Of a stretch of 64,000 nucleotides of DNA, positions 1-8,827 are shown piece by piece. Below the pieces are notes generated by a model that was given only the letters and a program-made list of their open reading frames with translations, was not told the DNA's origin and did not search any database. This DNA is from Legionella massiliensis (GTDB taxonomy: Bacteria > Pseudomonadota > Gammaproteobacteria > Legionellales > Legionellaceae). The position numbers and the translations under genes are program-made. Within the stretch, counting starts at the first letter, position 1, and the number at the start of each line of letters is the position of its first letter. The stretch is from the NCBI RefSeq assembly GCF_000756815.1, contig NZ_CCVW01000003.1:310001-374000 (forward strand), in the 5' to 3' direction.

Positions 1-936
1 CAGCATATCTGTAATAAGGTTTTACAAGCGAATAATTGCCCAGAAATTTTCTCATTGATAATTCCTAATTCGCACGACGTTGCGGAAGCAATGGTCAATG
101 ATCCTCGTACACCACTCATTTCCTTCACAGGTTCAACAGCAGTTGGAAAACAGGTTGCTGCCAAGGTTGCTGCACGGCTTGGTAAGACCATTCTGGAGCT
201 TGGTGGTAATAATGCGATTATTCTTGATGAGTCAGCCGATTTAAATCTGGCCGTTCCTGCTATTGTTTTTGGTGCAGTAGGTACTGCAGGACAGCGTTGT
301 ACTTCAACACGGCGTCTTTTCGTACATGAATCAATGTACAACGAGGTGACCAAACGCTTACAGCATGCTTACGAACAAATAACTATCGGGGATCCTCTAG
401 ATAATAAAAATTTAATGGGACCGCTAATTGATGAAAAGGCCGTGCAACAATTCAAGCAAGCCATTATGCGCATCAAAGAAGCGGGGGGGCAGGTTGTTTT
501 TGGTGGAGAAGCGATCTCTGTGCCAGGAAATTTTGTACAACCTACCTTAGTCACTGAAATAAAAAATGACTGGGAAATTGTACAAGAAGAAACTTTTGCT
601 CCTATTCTTTATGTGATGTCTTATCGTAGTCTGGAAGAAGCAATTGCCTTACAAAATGGCGTGCCTCAAGGCTTATCGTCAGCCATGTTTACCCAAAACC
701 TGAAGAATGCTGAACGTTATTTAAGTGCGATTGGAAGTGATTGTGGTATTGCAAATATCAATATTGGTACTTCTGGTGCAGAGATTGGTGGTGCATTTGG
801 TGGCGAAAAGGAAACTGGTGGTGGTCGTGAGTCAGGTTCAGATTCATGGAAAGCTTATATGAGACGGCAAACTAATACTATCAATTGGGGCGATGCTTTG
901 CCTTTAGCCCAGGGTATACGTTTTAATTTGTCGTAG
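1..936 (+). CDS. ALDH7-type aldehyde dehydrogenase, C-terminal part (5' end outside window)
   Basis: The reading frame is open from base 1, so the gene begins upstream of the window; an internal TTG at 55 is not a real start. The visible 311 residues carry the ALDH signature: the general-base Glu in ELGGNN and the nucleophile Cys in GQRCT (codon 298-300), preceded by FTGSTAVGK of the NAD-binding fold. The wording GNNAI and [12 protein letters not shown] is characteristic of the ALDH7 group (alpha-aminoadipate semialdehyde / piperideine-6-carboxylate dehydrogenase, lysine catabolism). That substrate is inferred from family resemblance; a broader semialdehyde dehydrogenase is possible. Cytosolic. 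A MITE and a REP element follow the stop codon. Confidence 0.9.
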   Translation, partial: QHICNKVLQANNCPEIFSLIIPNSHDVAEAMVNDPRTPLISFTGSTAVGKQVAAKVAARLGKTILELGGNNAIILDESADLNLAVPAIVFGAVGTAGQRCTSTRRLFVHESMYNEVTKRLQHAYEQITIGDPLDNKNLMGPLIDEKAVQQFKQAIMRIKEAGGQVVFGGEAISVPGNFVQPTLVTEIKNDWEIVQEETFAPILYVMSYRSLEEAIALQNGVPQGLSSAMFTQNLKNAERYLSAIGSDCGIANINIGTSGAEIGGAFGGEKETGGGRESGSDSWKAYMRRQTNTINWGDALPLAQGIRFNLS

Positions 937-990
937 TTTGTAAGCATTGCTGCTATCTAAGGTTCCCCTCTCGCTCGCAGCGTGGGGGGA

Positions 991-1125
991 CACTGACATT
1001 ACGTTAAGGGCATTTGTCATTCCCGCGAAAGCGGGAAACCATCTCTACATTGGCACTGTGCTTAACTAGAAATAGTTTCCCGCTTTCGCGGGAATGACAA
1101 AACCTTCCTTAACTTAATGGCAGTG
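991..1125. repeat. MITE-like element, family 1, long-stem palindrome
   Basis: About 135 bp bounded by imperfect inverted ends of the type CACTGCCATTAAGTTAAGG (left end degenerate, right end 1103-1125). Inside is a second inverted repeat, TGTCATTCCCGCGAAAGCGGG with its complement. The reverse complement of the whole unit is found again at 30538-30674. No coding capacity. The 937-1329 gap otherwise holds only a C/T-rich low-complexity stretch and the REP core at 1277-1295. Confidence 0.8.
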
Positions 1126-1276
1126 AGGGTGGGTGAGGGGGATATAGGCGTGTTGCGTAGCGACTACAAAACCAATAGGGTTGCTTACGCAAGTTAATTT
1201 TAACCCCCTCTCCCTAACCCTCTCCCCCACGCTGTGCGCGGTGGAGAGGAATAAAGAGTATACGAACAATCGAATT

Positions 1277-1295
1277 CCCGCGGCTTGACCGCGGG
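1277..1295. repeat. REP palindrome core
   Basis: CCCGCGGCTTGACCGCGGG, a 19-bp near-perfect palindrome flanked by GAATT and ATC. The same core recurs at 7782-7800, 10919-10937, 33612-33630, 58281-58299, 62943-62961 and, split by insertions, near 18250, 33660 and 61858. It lies just upstream of the FadN-like gene and creates a spurious TTG extension of that reading frame. Confidence 0.85.
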
Positions 1296-1329
1296 ATCTA
1301 GGATTAGAAAATTACAGAGGGCAAGGATC

Positions 1330-3696
1330 ATGCAGGAAACTTATTCCATCAAGAAAGTCGCGGTTCTCGGTGCTGGAGTTATGGGGGCACAGATAGCGGC
1401 GCACTGCGTGAACGCAGGGATTGAAACCTTATTATATGATTTAGCTGCTAAAGAGGGTGGAGCTAATGCTTTGGTCGACAAAGCCATCGCAAATCTTGGC
1501 AAATTAAAGCCCGCTCCCCTAGCGACAGAGCAAACAGCTGCTTTTTTAAAAGCAAGAAATTATGAAAAAAATCTAGCTGATCTGGCTGAATGTGATCTAG
1601 TGATTGAGGCAATCGCAGAGCGCTTAGATTGGAAAGAAGATTTATACAAAAAAATAGCTCCTCATCTGAGAAAGGATACTATCCTTGCATCCAATACTTC
1701 CGGCCTAAGCATCAATTCCTTATGCACGGTTTTACCCGAGTCACTTCATAAGAATTTCTGTGGTGTCCACTTTTTCAATCCCCCCAGATATATGCATTTA
1801 GCTGAGCTGATTCCAGCTAAAACAACGGCGCCACAGCTTGTCGATTATCTTGAAACCTGGCTAACCAGCTCTCTAGGTAAGGGGGTAATCCGCGCCAAAG
1901 ATACACCCAATTTTATTGCGAATCGGGTTGGTGTTTTCTCCTTATTGGCTATTATTCACCATGCTGAGGCAATGGGGCTTGGCTTGGACGAAGTTGATGC
2001 CTTAACAGGACCCTTGGTTGGCCGGCCAAAATCAGCAACGTTCAGAACGATGGATGTTGTTGGTTTAGATACGATGCAACATGTGGTTCATACCATGGAA
2101 GAACAACTAAAAGATGATCCCTGGCATGCACTTTATACACTCCCCCAATGGCTGTTAAATCTCATCAAAGAAGGGCATTTGGGACAGAAGAGTGGTCAGG
2201 GTATTTATCGTAAGAACGGGAAGGTTATTGAAGTCTTTGATCTTGCTTCTGCGACCTATCGACCAGCTAAGGGTGAGGTTAGTGATGAATTGAAAGGCAT
2301 AATGAAAACCGCCGACCCCTCTGAGAGAATGAGACTCTTGGTTAAATCCAATGATATGCAGGCTAAGTTCTTAACTGCCTGTTATCGCGATCTTTTCCAT
2401 TATTGCGCTTACCATTTACAAAGTATTGCCAATAATGTTCGTGATGTGGATTTGGCAATTCGTTGGGGTTTTGGTTGGCAGCAAGGACCTTTTGAAACCT
2501 GGCAAATAGCAGGCTTAGCTGAGATGCAGGCGATCATTGAAAATGCTATGGCTAACAAATCAAGTCTGAGCCAGGCAAAACTACCTGATTGGCTGCCTAA
2601 GCTTAGTGATTTTTACACGACTGAAGGGGCTTATGCGCCATTGAAAAATGAATATAGCCCACGCAGTGCATTGCCGGTTTACCATCGTCAGTTTTTTCCT
2701 GACCGAGTTTTAAAAGAAAAAAGCCATCCTACAAAAACAATCTTTGAAAATGAGGGTGTTCATTTATGGCATCTTAAAGATGATGTGGCAGTGGTTAATT
2801 TCAAATCAAAAGCAAACACTGTAGGACAAGCTGTTCTTGACGGCCTTGAGCAGGCAATCGACATCGCTGTAAAAGAATGTCAGGGACTAATTATTTATCA
2901 ACATGACCCTAGCAATTTCTGTTCTGGTGCTGATTTACGCGGTGTAGCCAGCTTAATTCAGGCCAATAAGATGGACGCTTTGGATGCGATGATTCATCAA
3001 TTCCAAAATACGGCAATGCGTTTGAAATATTCGCCCATTCCCGTGATTGCAGCCCTTCGTGGACGTGCCCTGGGTGGTGGTTGCGAATTAATGATGCATT
3101 GTGACTCAGTGGTGGCTGCCTTTGAATCCTATCCTGGCCTAGTTGAGGTTGGTGTTGGCCTTTTGCCTGCTGGCGGTGGCTGTAAAGAACTGGCGATGCG
3201 AGCTGTAGCTAAGGCTCAGGATGCTGACTTGCTTGTTTTCCTAGCGCCTTATTACAAACAAGTCGCGACGGCCTATGTGGCTGGTAGTGCAACAGATGCC
3301 CAACAAAAGGGTTATCTACGTGAGAACGATTATTGGGTTATGCATGGCAACGAAGTCCTTTATGCTGCGCTAGCTAAAATCAAAGCGATGCAAGCAGCAA
3401 ACTATCAGGCTCCATTAAAAACCCGTTTCAAAGCGGCAGGCCGAGAGGGTATTGCTCGTCTCCAAGCTGGCTTGGTGAATTGGTTAGAAGGAGGTTTTAT
3501 TTCCCCGCATGATTATTTTATAGCCCAACAGATTGCCCAGGTAATTTGTGGCGGCGAGGTAAATCAGGGTGAACTGATCGATGAAAACTGGATACTTCAT
3601 CTGGAAAGACAAGCCTTTGTGAGATTGGCGGCAACGCCCTTATCGCAGGCTCGGATTGCCCATCTTTTAGAAACTGGTAAACCCTTGCGCAATTAA
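1330..3696 (+). CDS. FadN-like 3-hydroxyacyl-CoA dehydrogenase / enoyl-CoA hydratase
   Basis: 788-residue bifunctional beta-oxidation enzyme. The N-terminal NAD-binding motif GAGVMG (residues 14-19) opens a 3-hydroxyacyl-CoA dehydrogenase domain; HFFNPP and FIANRVG are also typical. From about residue 477 there is a crotonase domain with FCSGADL and GGGCELMMHCD. Dehydrogenase first and hydratase second is the FadN order, opposite to FadB/FadJ. I chose ATG 1330, preceded by GAGGGCAAGG; the upstream in-frame TTG at 1285 lies inside a REP repeat. The thiolase gene follows 15 bp downstream, so the pair should be one operon converting enoyl-CoA to acetyl-CoA. Cytosolic. Confidence 0.92.
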   Translation: MQETYSIKKVAVLGAGVMGAQIAAHCVNAGIETLLYDLAAKEGGANALVDKAIANLGKLKPAPLATEQTAAFLKARNYEKNLADLAECDLVIEAIAERLDWKEDLYKKIAPHLRKDTILASNTSGLSINSLCTVLPESLHKNFCGVHFFNPPRYMHLAELIPAKTTAPQLVDYLETWLTSSLGKGVIRAKDTPNFIANRVGVFSLLAIIHHAEAMGLGLDEVDALTGPLVGRPKSATFRTMDVVGLDTMQHVVHTMEEQLKDDPWHALYTLPQWLLNLIKEGHLGQKSGQGIYRKNGKVIEVFDLASATYRPAKGEVSDELKGIMKTADPSERMRLLVKSNDMQAKFLTACYRDLFHYCAYHLQSIANNVRDVDLAIRWGFGWQQGPFETWQIAGLAEMQAIIENAMANKSSLSQAKLPDWLPKLSDFYTTEGAYAPLKNEYSPRSALPVYHRQFFPDRVLKEKSHPTKTIFENEGVHLWHLKDDVAVVNFKSKANTVGQAVLDGLEQAIDIAVKECQGLIIYQHDPSNFCSGADLRGVASLIQANKMDALDAMIHQFQNTAMRLKYSPIPVIAALRGRALGGGCELMMHCDSVVAAFESYPGLVEVGVGLLPAGGGCKELAMRAVAKAQDADLLVFLAPYYKQVATAYVAGSATDAQQKGYLRENDYWVMHGNEVLYAALAKIKAMQAANYQAPLKTRFKAAGREGIARLQAGLVNWLEGGFISPHDYFIAQQIAQVICGGEVNQGELIDENWILHLERQAFVRLAATPLSQARIAHLLETGKPLRN

Positions 3697-3711
3697 TAGG
3701 AGATTTTAGCT

Positions 3712-4896
3712 ATGACAAATGTATATATTGTTGATGTGTTGCGTACTCCTGTTGGAAAAGCGCCAAAAGGGGTATTTAAAAACACCATGCCGGATGATTT
3801 GTTGGCACACACTATAAGAACGCTGAAAAATCGCAATCAACAGGTTGATTGGCAGGCTATTGGTGACGTTGTAATCGGCTGTGCCATGCCAGAGGCCGAA
3901 CAGGGGATGAATGTCGCGCGAATTGCATCGCTGCTTGCCGGGATGCCACAATCTGTACCAGGAATGACGATAAATCGTTTTTGCTCCTCAGGCATACAGA
4001 GTATTGCAACAGCAGCAGCCTCTATCCAGCAAGGGGAGATGTCACTTGCCTTAGCGGGTGGCGTTGAAAGTATGTCGATGGTTCCCTTAGGAGGCAATAA
4101 ATATACGGCTAATCCAGAAATCTTTAATGACGAGCATGTTGCTATTGCCTATGGTATGGGGATCACTGCAGAAAATGTAGCAAAGCGCTGGGATGTAACT
4201 CGTGAACAGCAGGACGAATTTGCGGCGGAAAGCCATCGCCGAGCTGTTGCCGCTCAACAACGTGGCGATTTTAATGCGGAAATCAGCCCTGTTGAAATTA
4301 ATGTTCGTCGAGCAAATCTGGAGACCTCAGAGCTCATTTCGACTAAGAAAGTAATCAGCCAAGATGAAGGCCCACGTGCAGATACCTCTTACGAAGTGAT
4401 TGCGCGTTTGCGCCCTGTTTTTGCCTTAAAGGGAACAGTGACGGCAGGGAATAGCTCACAAACTAGTGATGGTGCTGGTATCGCTTTATTAGCCTCAGAG
4501 CAAGCGCTTAAGCAATATGATTTACAGCCTATGGGTCGGCTTTTGAGTTATGCGGTTGCCGGAGTACCTCCTGAAGTGATGGGGATAGGACCAATTAATG
4601 CGATTCCTTTAGCCCTTAAAAGAGCAGGTCTAACTTTGGATCAAATAGATTGGATCGAACTTAACGAAGCCTTTGCCGCCCAGGCGCTAGCTGTTATCAA
4701 AACGCTGGATTTGCCACGCGATAAGGTTAATCCCTTAGGTGGCGCTATTGCTCTTGGTCATCCTCTTGGTGCAACAGGAGCGATTCGTACAGCGACTTTA
4801 CTCCACGGCTTAAGGCGCACCAAAGGCCGCTATGGGATGGTGACTATGTGCATTGGAACAGGGATGGGTGCTGCGGCTATTTTTGAAGCTGTTTAA
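3712..4896 (+). CDS. Acetyl-CoA C-acyltransferase (thiolase)
   Basis: 394 residues, full length for a type I/II thiolase. The nucleophile Cys91 is in NRFCSSG, the acid/base pair is His350 in ALGHPLGATG and Cys380 in CIGTGMG, and NEAFA is present. It cleaves 3-ketoacyl-CoA to acetyl-CoA plus a shortened acyl-CoA, the last step of the pathway supplied by the preceding FadN-like gene, with which it is almost certainly cotranscribed (15-bp gap, AGGAGA ribosome site). It could equally serve as a biosynthetic acetoacetyl-CoA thiolase, but the neighbour favours beta-oxidation. Confidence 0.93.
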   Translation: MTNVYIVDVLRTPVGKAPKGVFKNTMPDDLLAHTIRTLKNRNQQVDWQAIGDVVIGCAMPEAEQGMNVARIASLLAGMPQSVPGMTINRFCSSGIQSIATAAASIQQGEMSLALAGGVESMSMVPLGGNKYTANPEIFNDEHVAIAYGMGITAENVAKRWDVTREQQDEFAAESHRRAVAAQQRGDFNAEISPVEINVRRANLETSELISTKKVISQDEGPRADTSYEVIARLRPVFALKGTVTAGNSSQTSDGAGIALLASEQALKQYDLQPMGRLLSYAVAGVPPEVMGIGPINAIPLALKRAGLTLDQIDWIELNEAFAAQALAVIKTLDLPRDKVNPLGGAIALGHPLGATGAIRTATLLHGLRRTKGRYGMVTMCIGTGMGAAAIFEAV

Positions 4897-4903
4897 AAAA
4901 ACC

Positions 4904-4981
4904 GTAGCCTGGATGCAGCGCAGCGGAATCCGAGCGGTCTAATCATTGCTCTAGGATTCCGCTGCGCTGCATCCAGGCTAC
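4904..4981. repeat. Palindromic element after thiolase gene
   Basis: GTAGCCTGGATGCAGCGCAG and its reverse complement face each other across about 20 bp, giving a long hairpin immediately after the thiolase stop. It separates convergent genes and could terminate transcription from both sides, though there is no T-run. I saw no second copy in this window. Confidence 0.75.
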
Positions 4982-5030
4982 ATGTCTAAGAGGTCATCGC
5001 TGACACCCGGCCCCTAAAGGGCTTTCCCCT

Positions 5031-5975
5031 TTAGGGGAAAGTTCTGTAACTATTAGAATTTTCTTCGTTTACACAACAAGACTCAGCAAGTGCATTAAAA
5101 AGCACGTATATTAAATAAGCCCAACCAATTACTGGTACACAAGCAGCAAGAATTATCATTCCAGTAGAGGGATGAGCAAAATCCCAGCTTTGTGATTCTT
5201 GTTCTTCTTCTGAGCTAGAAGGGAAAAAGCGAGGGGAGGAATTGCTAAACTCTTCCAAACGAATAACTTTTGTCGTTACAGTTGCTGTAGGGTTGTTGTA
5301 TATATCATTTAGTGTTAGCGGAGGCTTGCCAACAGGTCTATTTTTACTTGAGGTATTCCCCTCAGTTTTAGCAAGAGTATCTCTTTTTTGTACATCAGCC
5401 ACATCTTCAGAGTCTATTTCAGGAAGCTCTAAATTATCTTTATATTTAAAGCAAAACTGTAACAAGAGCTTCATTTTTTCTATATTTGATGCGAGAGGCC
5501 AGAAATAGGCTCTTTCATGCTCGGGAGCGGCAAAGGGATCGGTGTTTCGCCTTAGATATTTTCTTCCTCGTGTATAAAAATCCTCTGGGATAATTGATAG
5601 ATTAGCTAAAGTGTAATCACCAATGGCATAGATATTGTGTAACCAACCTCCATTGTCTTGAACATCGGATGGTTCTACATGCTTCCATGTTTCTTGGGCA
5701 ATTGCACGTGCGCCTATGTTATAGCCATATCTTAGCTCATCCTGTAACATCGTATAAACGGTTCCTCCAAGAAGCAAAGATATCATTTTTCTTTGCTTTT
5801 CGGGGTCGTTACTTGTTTCTAAACGTTGATATTCTTCATGAACAGCGATCAAGATCGTCTTTGAGCCCGAATAGATAGTTGTATCATATAAACCAACATC
5901 CTCATATCTAGTAGGGCCGAGAAGACCAGTATATGAAAATAGCTCTTTGATTAACTTCTGAATAATAATTTGCAT
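5031..5975 (-). CDS. Hypothetical protein with C-terminal membrane segment
   Basis: 314 residues, not recognised. There is no signal peptide. Residues about 60-75 are weakly hydrophobic, and near the C-terminus there is one clear hydrophobic stretch (GMIILAACVPVIGWAYLIYV) followed by a Cys pair and a polar tail. The middle (about 195-260) is low-complexity, Ser/Glu-rich and probably disordered. AT-rich and flanked by repeats and an ankyrin gene, so it looks like accessory DNA. A C-terminal hydrophobic anchor without an export signal is seen in some Dot/Icm substrates, but that is only a suggestion. Confidence 0.6.
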   Translation of the reverse strand: MQIIIQKLIKELFSYTGLLGPTRYEDVGLYDTTIYSGSKTILIAVHEEYQRLETSNDPEKQRKMISLLLGGTVYTMLQDELRYGYNIGARAIAQETWKHVEPSDVQDNGGWLHNIYAIGDYTLANLSIIPEDFYTRGRKYLRRNTDPFAAPEHERAYFWPLASNIEKMKLLLQFCFKYKDNLELPEIDSEDVADVQKRDTLAKTEGNTSSKNRPVGKPPLTLNDIYNNPTATVTTKVIRLEEFSNSSPRFFPSSSEEEQESQSWDFAHPSTGMIILAACVPVIGWAYLIYVLFNALAESCCVNEENSNSYRTFP

Positions 5976-6516
5976 AAATAATTTCCTAATTCAAAGTACG
6001 CTTAAGGTGGTCAGTGTTGGGCTTTCTGTAAGCCTTTTTGAATCCAAATAACATAAAATGAGAGAAATATATACAACAAATTAAATGCCTACCAATTTGT
6101 TATATTGCTAAGTCATATTTGGTATTTCAATATCATGAGTGAAAAGGGGCTGAGTTATTATTTTTCATTAAAGATAAAAATTCATAAGGCATTAAATTGC
6201 TCTAATAAACTAGAGCAAAATAAAACGAGAGAGAGGATAAGTCTCTTTTACATGACTCTAACATAGCGCGTCATCCTGAGTATCCCAGCTCCATTGGGGC
6301 AGACATCAATAAAGACCCCGTCATCCCGAACATAGTGAGGGATCTCCGGGATTAGCATGGTGCTTCAATTCATCTAATTCGAGCAAATGATAAAGAACTT
6401 GGACAAATTGATGGATTTTAAGTTTCAAACTTACTAAACTTGCTGCTTTTTAGAACAGATGATAACTTCTTTCCGATGATGGCAGGAAAAGATTTATCAA
6501 CGAAGCGATAGAAAAT
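5976..6516. other. Gene-free AT-rich gap with decayed repeat remnants
   Basis: Divergent promoter region between two accessory genes. At 6265-6352 there are fragments resembling the GTCATCC...GGATCTCC palindrome family seen elsewhere in the window, heavily degraded. The rest is AT-rich with no convincing gene; a short open stretch ends just before 6510 but has no recognisable content. Confidence 0.5.
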
Positions 6517-7686
6517 ATGCCCGAAAATCAAACAAGATTGCACAAAGCAGCAATGCAAAATGATATCTCTTATGCTGAGAACACCCCTATAACTTCAGAT
6601 GACCTCTTCGCAACTTATCTTGGAAATAGTCCCTTAATGTGGGGCGTTGCTAATAGTAGCGTATCTTTTACTCTAAGGTTGTTAGACCTACCTGATCTAG
6701 AGCAGGTTAATTTTAAGTCAACAGATCAGCATAGGCAAAACAGCCCTTTAATCCTTTCAGTTTCAAAAGGTTGGAACCATTTTCCTACCTCGGGAAACGA
6801 GAAGCTAGCTCAAAGAGCAATCGCAACCAAACTATTGGAGAGAGGAGCGGAAGTAAATGCTGTGGATGCCTATGGTCGGACTGCTCTTCACTATGCCTGC
6901 CTCCACCGAAATCTGGATGCGATTAGAACCTTAATTCAGAATGGTGCAAGTTTGGATATTGGGGATTCTAATGGCCAAACTCCATTAGATTTTTGTTGTT
7001 TAGATTTCCCTACGGCATTAAATCGATTAGAAATTATGACAGGAGGTCCTAGGGATTATACCTTTACTTTAGAAAGGGAAAATTTTGATTCCAGCGGTAC
7101 TTTTTATCAATCCTTATCAAATTTGCTATCCCAAGAAGAAATCATCGTTGATGCGGGACTTTTTAAGTCATCTTATGACTTAAATCAAAAAATAAATAAT
7201 GTATTAATACCAATATATAATCATGCAAAAGATTTGTATGTCCACTATGTCTCACCAAAATTAGTTTTAAATGATGATGTAATTAGAAGAATGTTAAGTG
7301 CTGATATAGTTAATCATGAACTAGTAATTTCAAATGACTCTCTAGAAAATCGAAAAATCAACGCACTATTTAAAGTCTACCTTGATCTAAAAATTGCAGC
7401 GGCAACACATATTGATTTTTCAAATAACCAAGTAATTTTCAATAATAAAAAATTAGAAATTGAGCAAATACTAACTGATGCCTTAGATAATCCAGATCTT
7501 AGAACAGAGCGAGACCTTCTTACTAAAGCAGGGATGGCTCTTTTAAATCTAGTCTCCATCTGTTGTCTTGGAATACCACTAATTGCAAATTATTGCTTCA
7601 CAGGACAGTTCTTTTTTTCTCATCAGACAAAGTCTGAGAAATTATTAAATATTGCCAAAGAAGAGATGATGGTGCCGGTTTTTTAA
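6517..7686 (+). CDS. Ankyrin-repeat protein, putative Dot/Icm effector
   Basis: 389 residues. Two adjacent ankyrin repeats are clear at about 105-175: LLERGAEVNAVDAYGRTALH followed by ALIQNGASLDIGDSNGQTPLD-type residues. The N-terminal third may contain degenerate repeats. The C-terminal third ends with a hydrophobic hairpin-like stretch (LLNLVSICCLGIPLIANYCF) and the tail KEEMMVPVF. Ankyrin proteins with no export signal and a C-terminal hydrophobic region are common among Legionella translocated effectors that bind host proteins; translocation here is inferred. The ribosome site before ATG 6517 is poor, and the start could be slightly different. Confidence 0.75.
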   Translation: MPENQTRLHKAAMQNDISYAENTPITSDDLFATYLGNSPLMWGVANSSVSFTLRLLDLPDLEQVNFKSTDQHRQNSPLILSVSKGWNHFPTSGNEKLAQRAIATKLLERGAEVNAVDAYGRTALHYACLHRNLDAIRTLIQNGASLDIGDSNGQTPLDFCCLDFPTALNRLEIMTGGPRDYTFTLERENFDSSGTFYQSLSNLLSQEEIIVDAGLFKSSYDLNQKINNVLIPIYNHAKDLYVHYVSPKLVLNDDVIRRMLSADIVNHELVISNDSLENRKINALFKVYLDLKIAAATHIDFSNNQVIFNNKKLEIEQILTDALDNPDLRTERDLLTKAGMALLNLVSICCLGIPLIANYCFTGQFFFSHQTKSEKLLNIAKEEMMVPVF

Positions 7687-7742
7687 TTTTCATATCGCAG
7701 CATATATGCTGATAAGCATTTAAATATTGTCCCTTTGGGGGA

Positions 7743-7830
7743 CGCTGCCATTAAGTTAAGCCCTACACCATTGCTTACGTCCCGCGGCTTGACCGCGGGA
7801 CGTAAGGATTTTCTTAACCTAACGGCAGTG
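7743..7830. repeat. MITE-like element, family 1, carrying a REP core
   Basis: Ends CTGCCATTAAGTTAAG (7745-7760) and its imperfect complement (7813-7828) match the family at 991 and 30538, but the interior is different: a perfect ACGTCCCGCGG...CCGCGGGACGT palindrome containing the REP core. Flanks CTTTGGGGG (7733-7741) and TCTTGGGGG (7832-7840) agree at 8 of 9 bases and may be the target duplication. Confidence 0.75.
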
Positions 7831-7849
7831 CTCTTGGGGGAGAGGGGGA

Positions 7850-8290
7850 TTATTTCCTCTTCACATATAAGGTCTTAACAATCTCAGCGACGATAGTACC
7901 TGAAGAATCAACTATTTTAATTTCAAAAACAGGCTCAGACTTTTCATTTTCATCCGCTTGCTGCTTAATCATTTTTACTTGTTCAGAGCTAAGCTCAAAC
8001 TCAGCAAAAACCTTGCCGTGTGCCGGTTTTTTATAACGGATAGTTCCAAATTTATCCCAAACAATATACTCCCTGCCTAAGGCTTTCATTAGCATGAGCA
8101 TATAGAAGGGGTCAGTCATTGAATATAGCGACCCGCCATAATGCGAACCGACATAATTTTTATTCCAAAAGCGCATTTTCAGTTGCACTGTTATACGGGA
8201 ATAATCCTTATTAAATTCTCTGACACTTATGCCAGCTCCCCAGAAGGGAGGCCAAAATCGTATTAGTTTTAACAGCGTTGAAAGTTGCAT
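7850..8290 (-). CDS. DUF4442 hot-dog fold, thioesterase-like protein
   Basis: 146 residues, the usual size for a DUF4442 (YiiD C-terminal type) protein. The motif HYGGSLYSMTDPFYMLML matches the central helix of hot-dog thioesterases, and IRYKKPAHGKVFAEFEL and IVAEIVKTLYVK are the following strands. It probably hydrolyses or binds an acyl-CoA or acyl-carrier thioester; the substrate cannot be told. No signal peptide. The next gene upstream on the same strand is a short interrupted gene 17 bp away. Confidence 0.8.
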   Translation of the reverse strand: MQLSTLLKLIRFWPPFWGAGISVREFNKDYSRITVQLKMRFWNKNYVGSHYGGSLYSMTDPFYMLMLMKALGREYIVWDKFGTIRYKKPAHGKVFAEFELSSEQVKMIKQQADENEKSEPVFEIKIVDSSGTIVAEIVKTLYVKRK

Positions 8291-8307
8291 GAAAATCTCA
8301 GACTGAT

Positions 8308-8631
8308 TTAAGGGCTCTCTTTATTGAGGATAGCAAAAAAGGGCTGGCCCGAGGAGGTCAAATTTCTTTCCAATTCATCATAATCAAGGGGAAAATCAAC
8401 AGTCCAATGCTTGGCAGGGACTGAGAAGGTCTTTATAACTAAACAAGGATAAAGCTTCTCGTTGAATACGATGCTGGCGGGCAATTTGCCGTAACTCAAA
8501 GTTGGTGTAAGCAAAAGTCTTCACATGAGCAAAATATAATTTTTCAAATAATCTTCAGCAGATAATGGTTCTAAATCAGGGGAGGGTGCTTGAATTTTTG
8601 ACAGGTAAACCGTCAGGTCAGTTTTTTTCAT
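8308..8631 (-). pseudogene. Small hypothetical gene split by an in-frame TGA
   Basis: Reading on the minus strand from ATG at 8631, 36 codons run to TGA at 8523-8521. The same frame then stays open for 71 more codons, to 8308. The downstream part (SYGKLPASIVFNEKLYPCLV...) has no ATG or ribosome site near its beginning, so it reads as the second half of a gene of about 107 codons broken by one nonsense codon. I do not recognise the product. Alternatively the first part is a separate 36-residue peptide, or the sequence has an error at 8521-8523. Confidence 0.45.
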
Positions 8632-8827
8632 AGTCGCTATAAAACAGTGAGTTATGGGCTTAATTATAAACACTTAGGGTCAGTAAACAACAGCAGTGAA
8701 TTTCCAGTCCGGTATGATCTCAATATATACAAATCGTTTACTGCATGATTTAATGGTGGTGCTAAATTTGATCTATTTATTTGGTAATTGATTAATATTG
8801 ACAAAATTAATGCATAAGGAGATCTTC

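Noticed and set aside
1285-1329. Longer N-terminus for the FadN-like protein from TTG 1285
   Set aside because: The extension is a translated REP repeat; ATG 1330 has the better ribosome site and family-typical start.
8785-8812. PmrA-like TTAATATT upstream of the phospholipase C gene
   Set aside because: Only one half-site fits; the second is 4 bp out of register.
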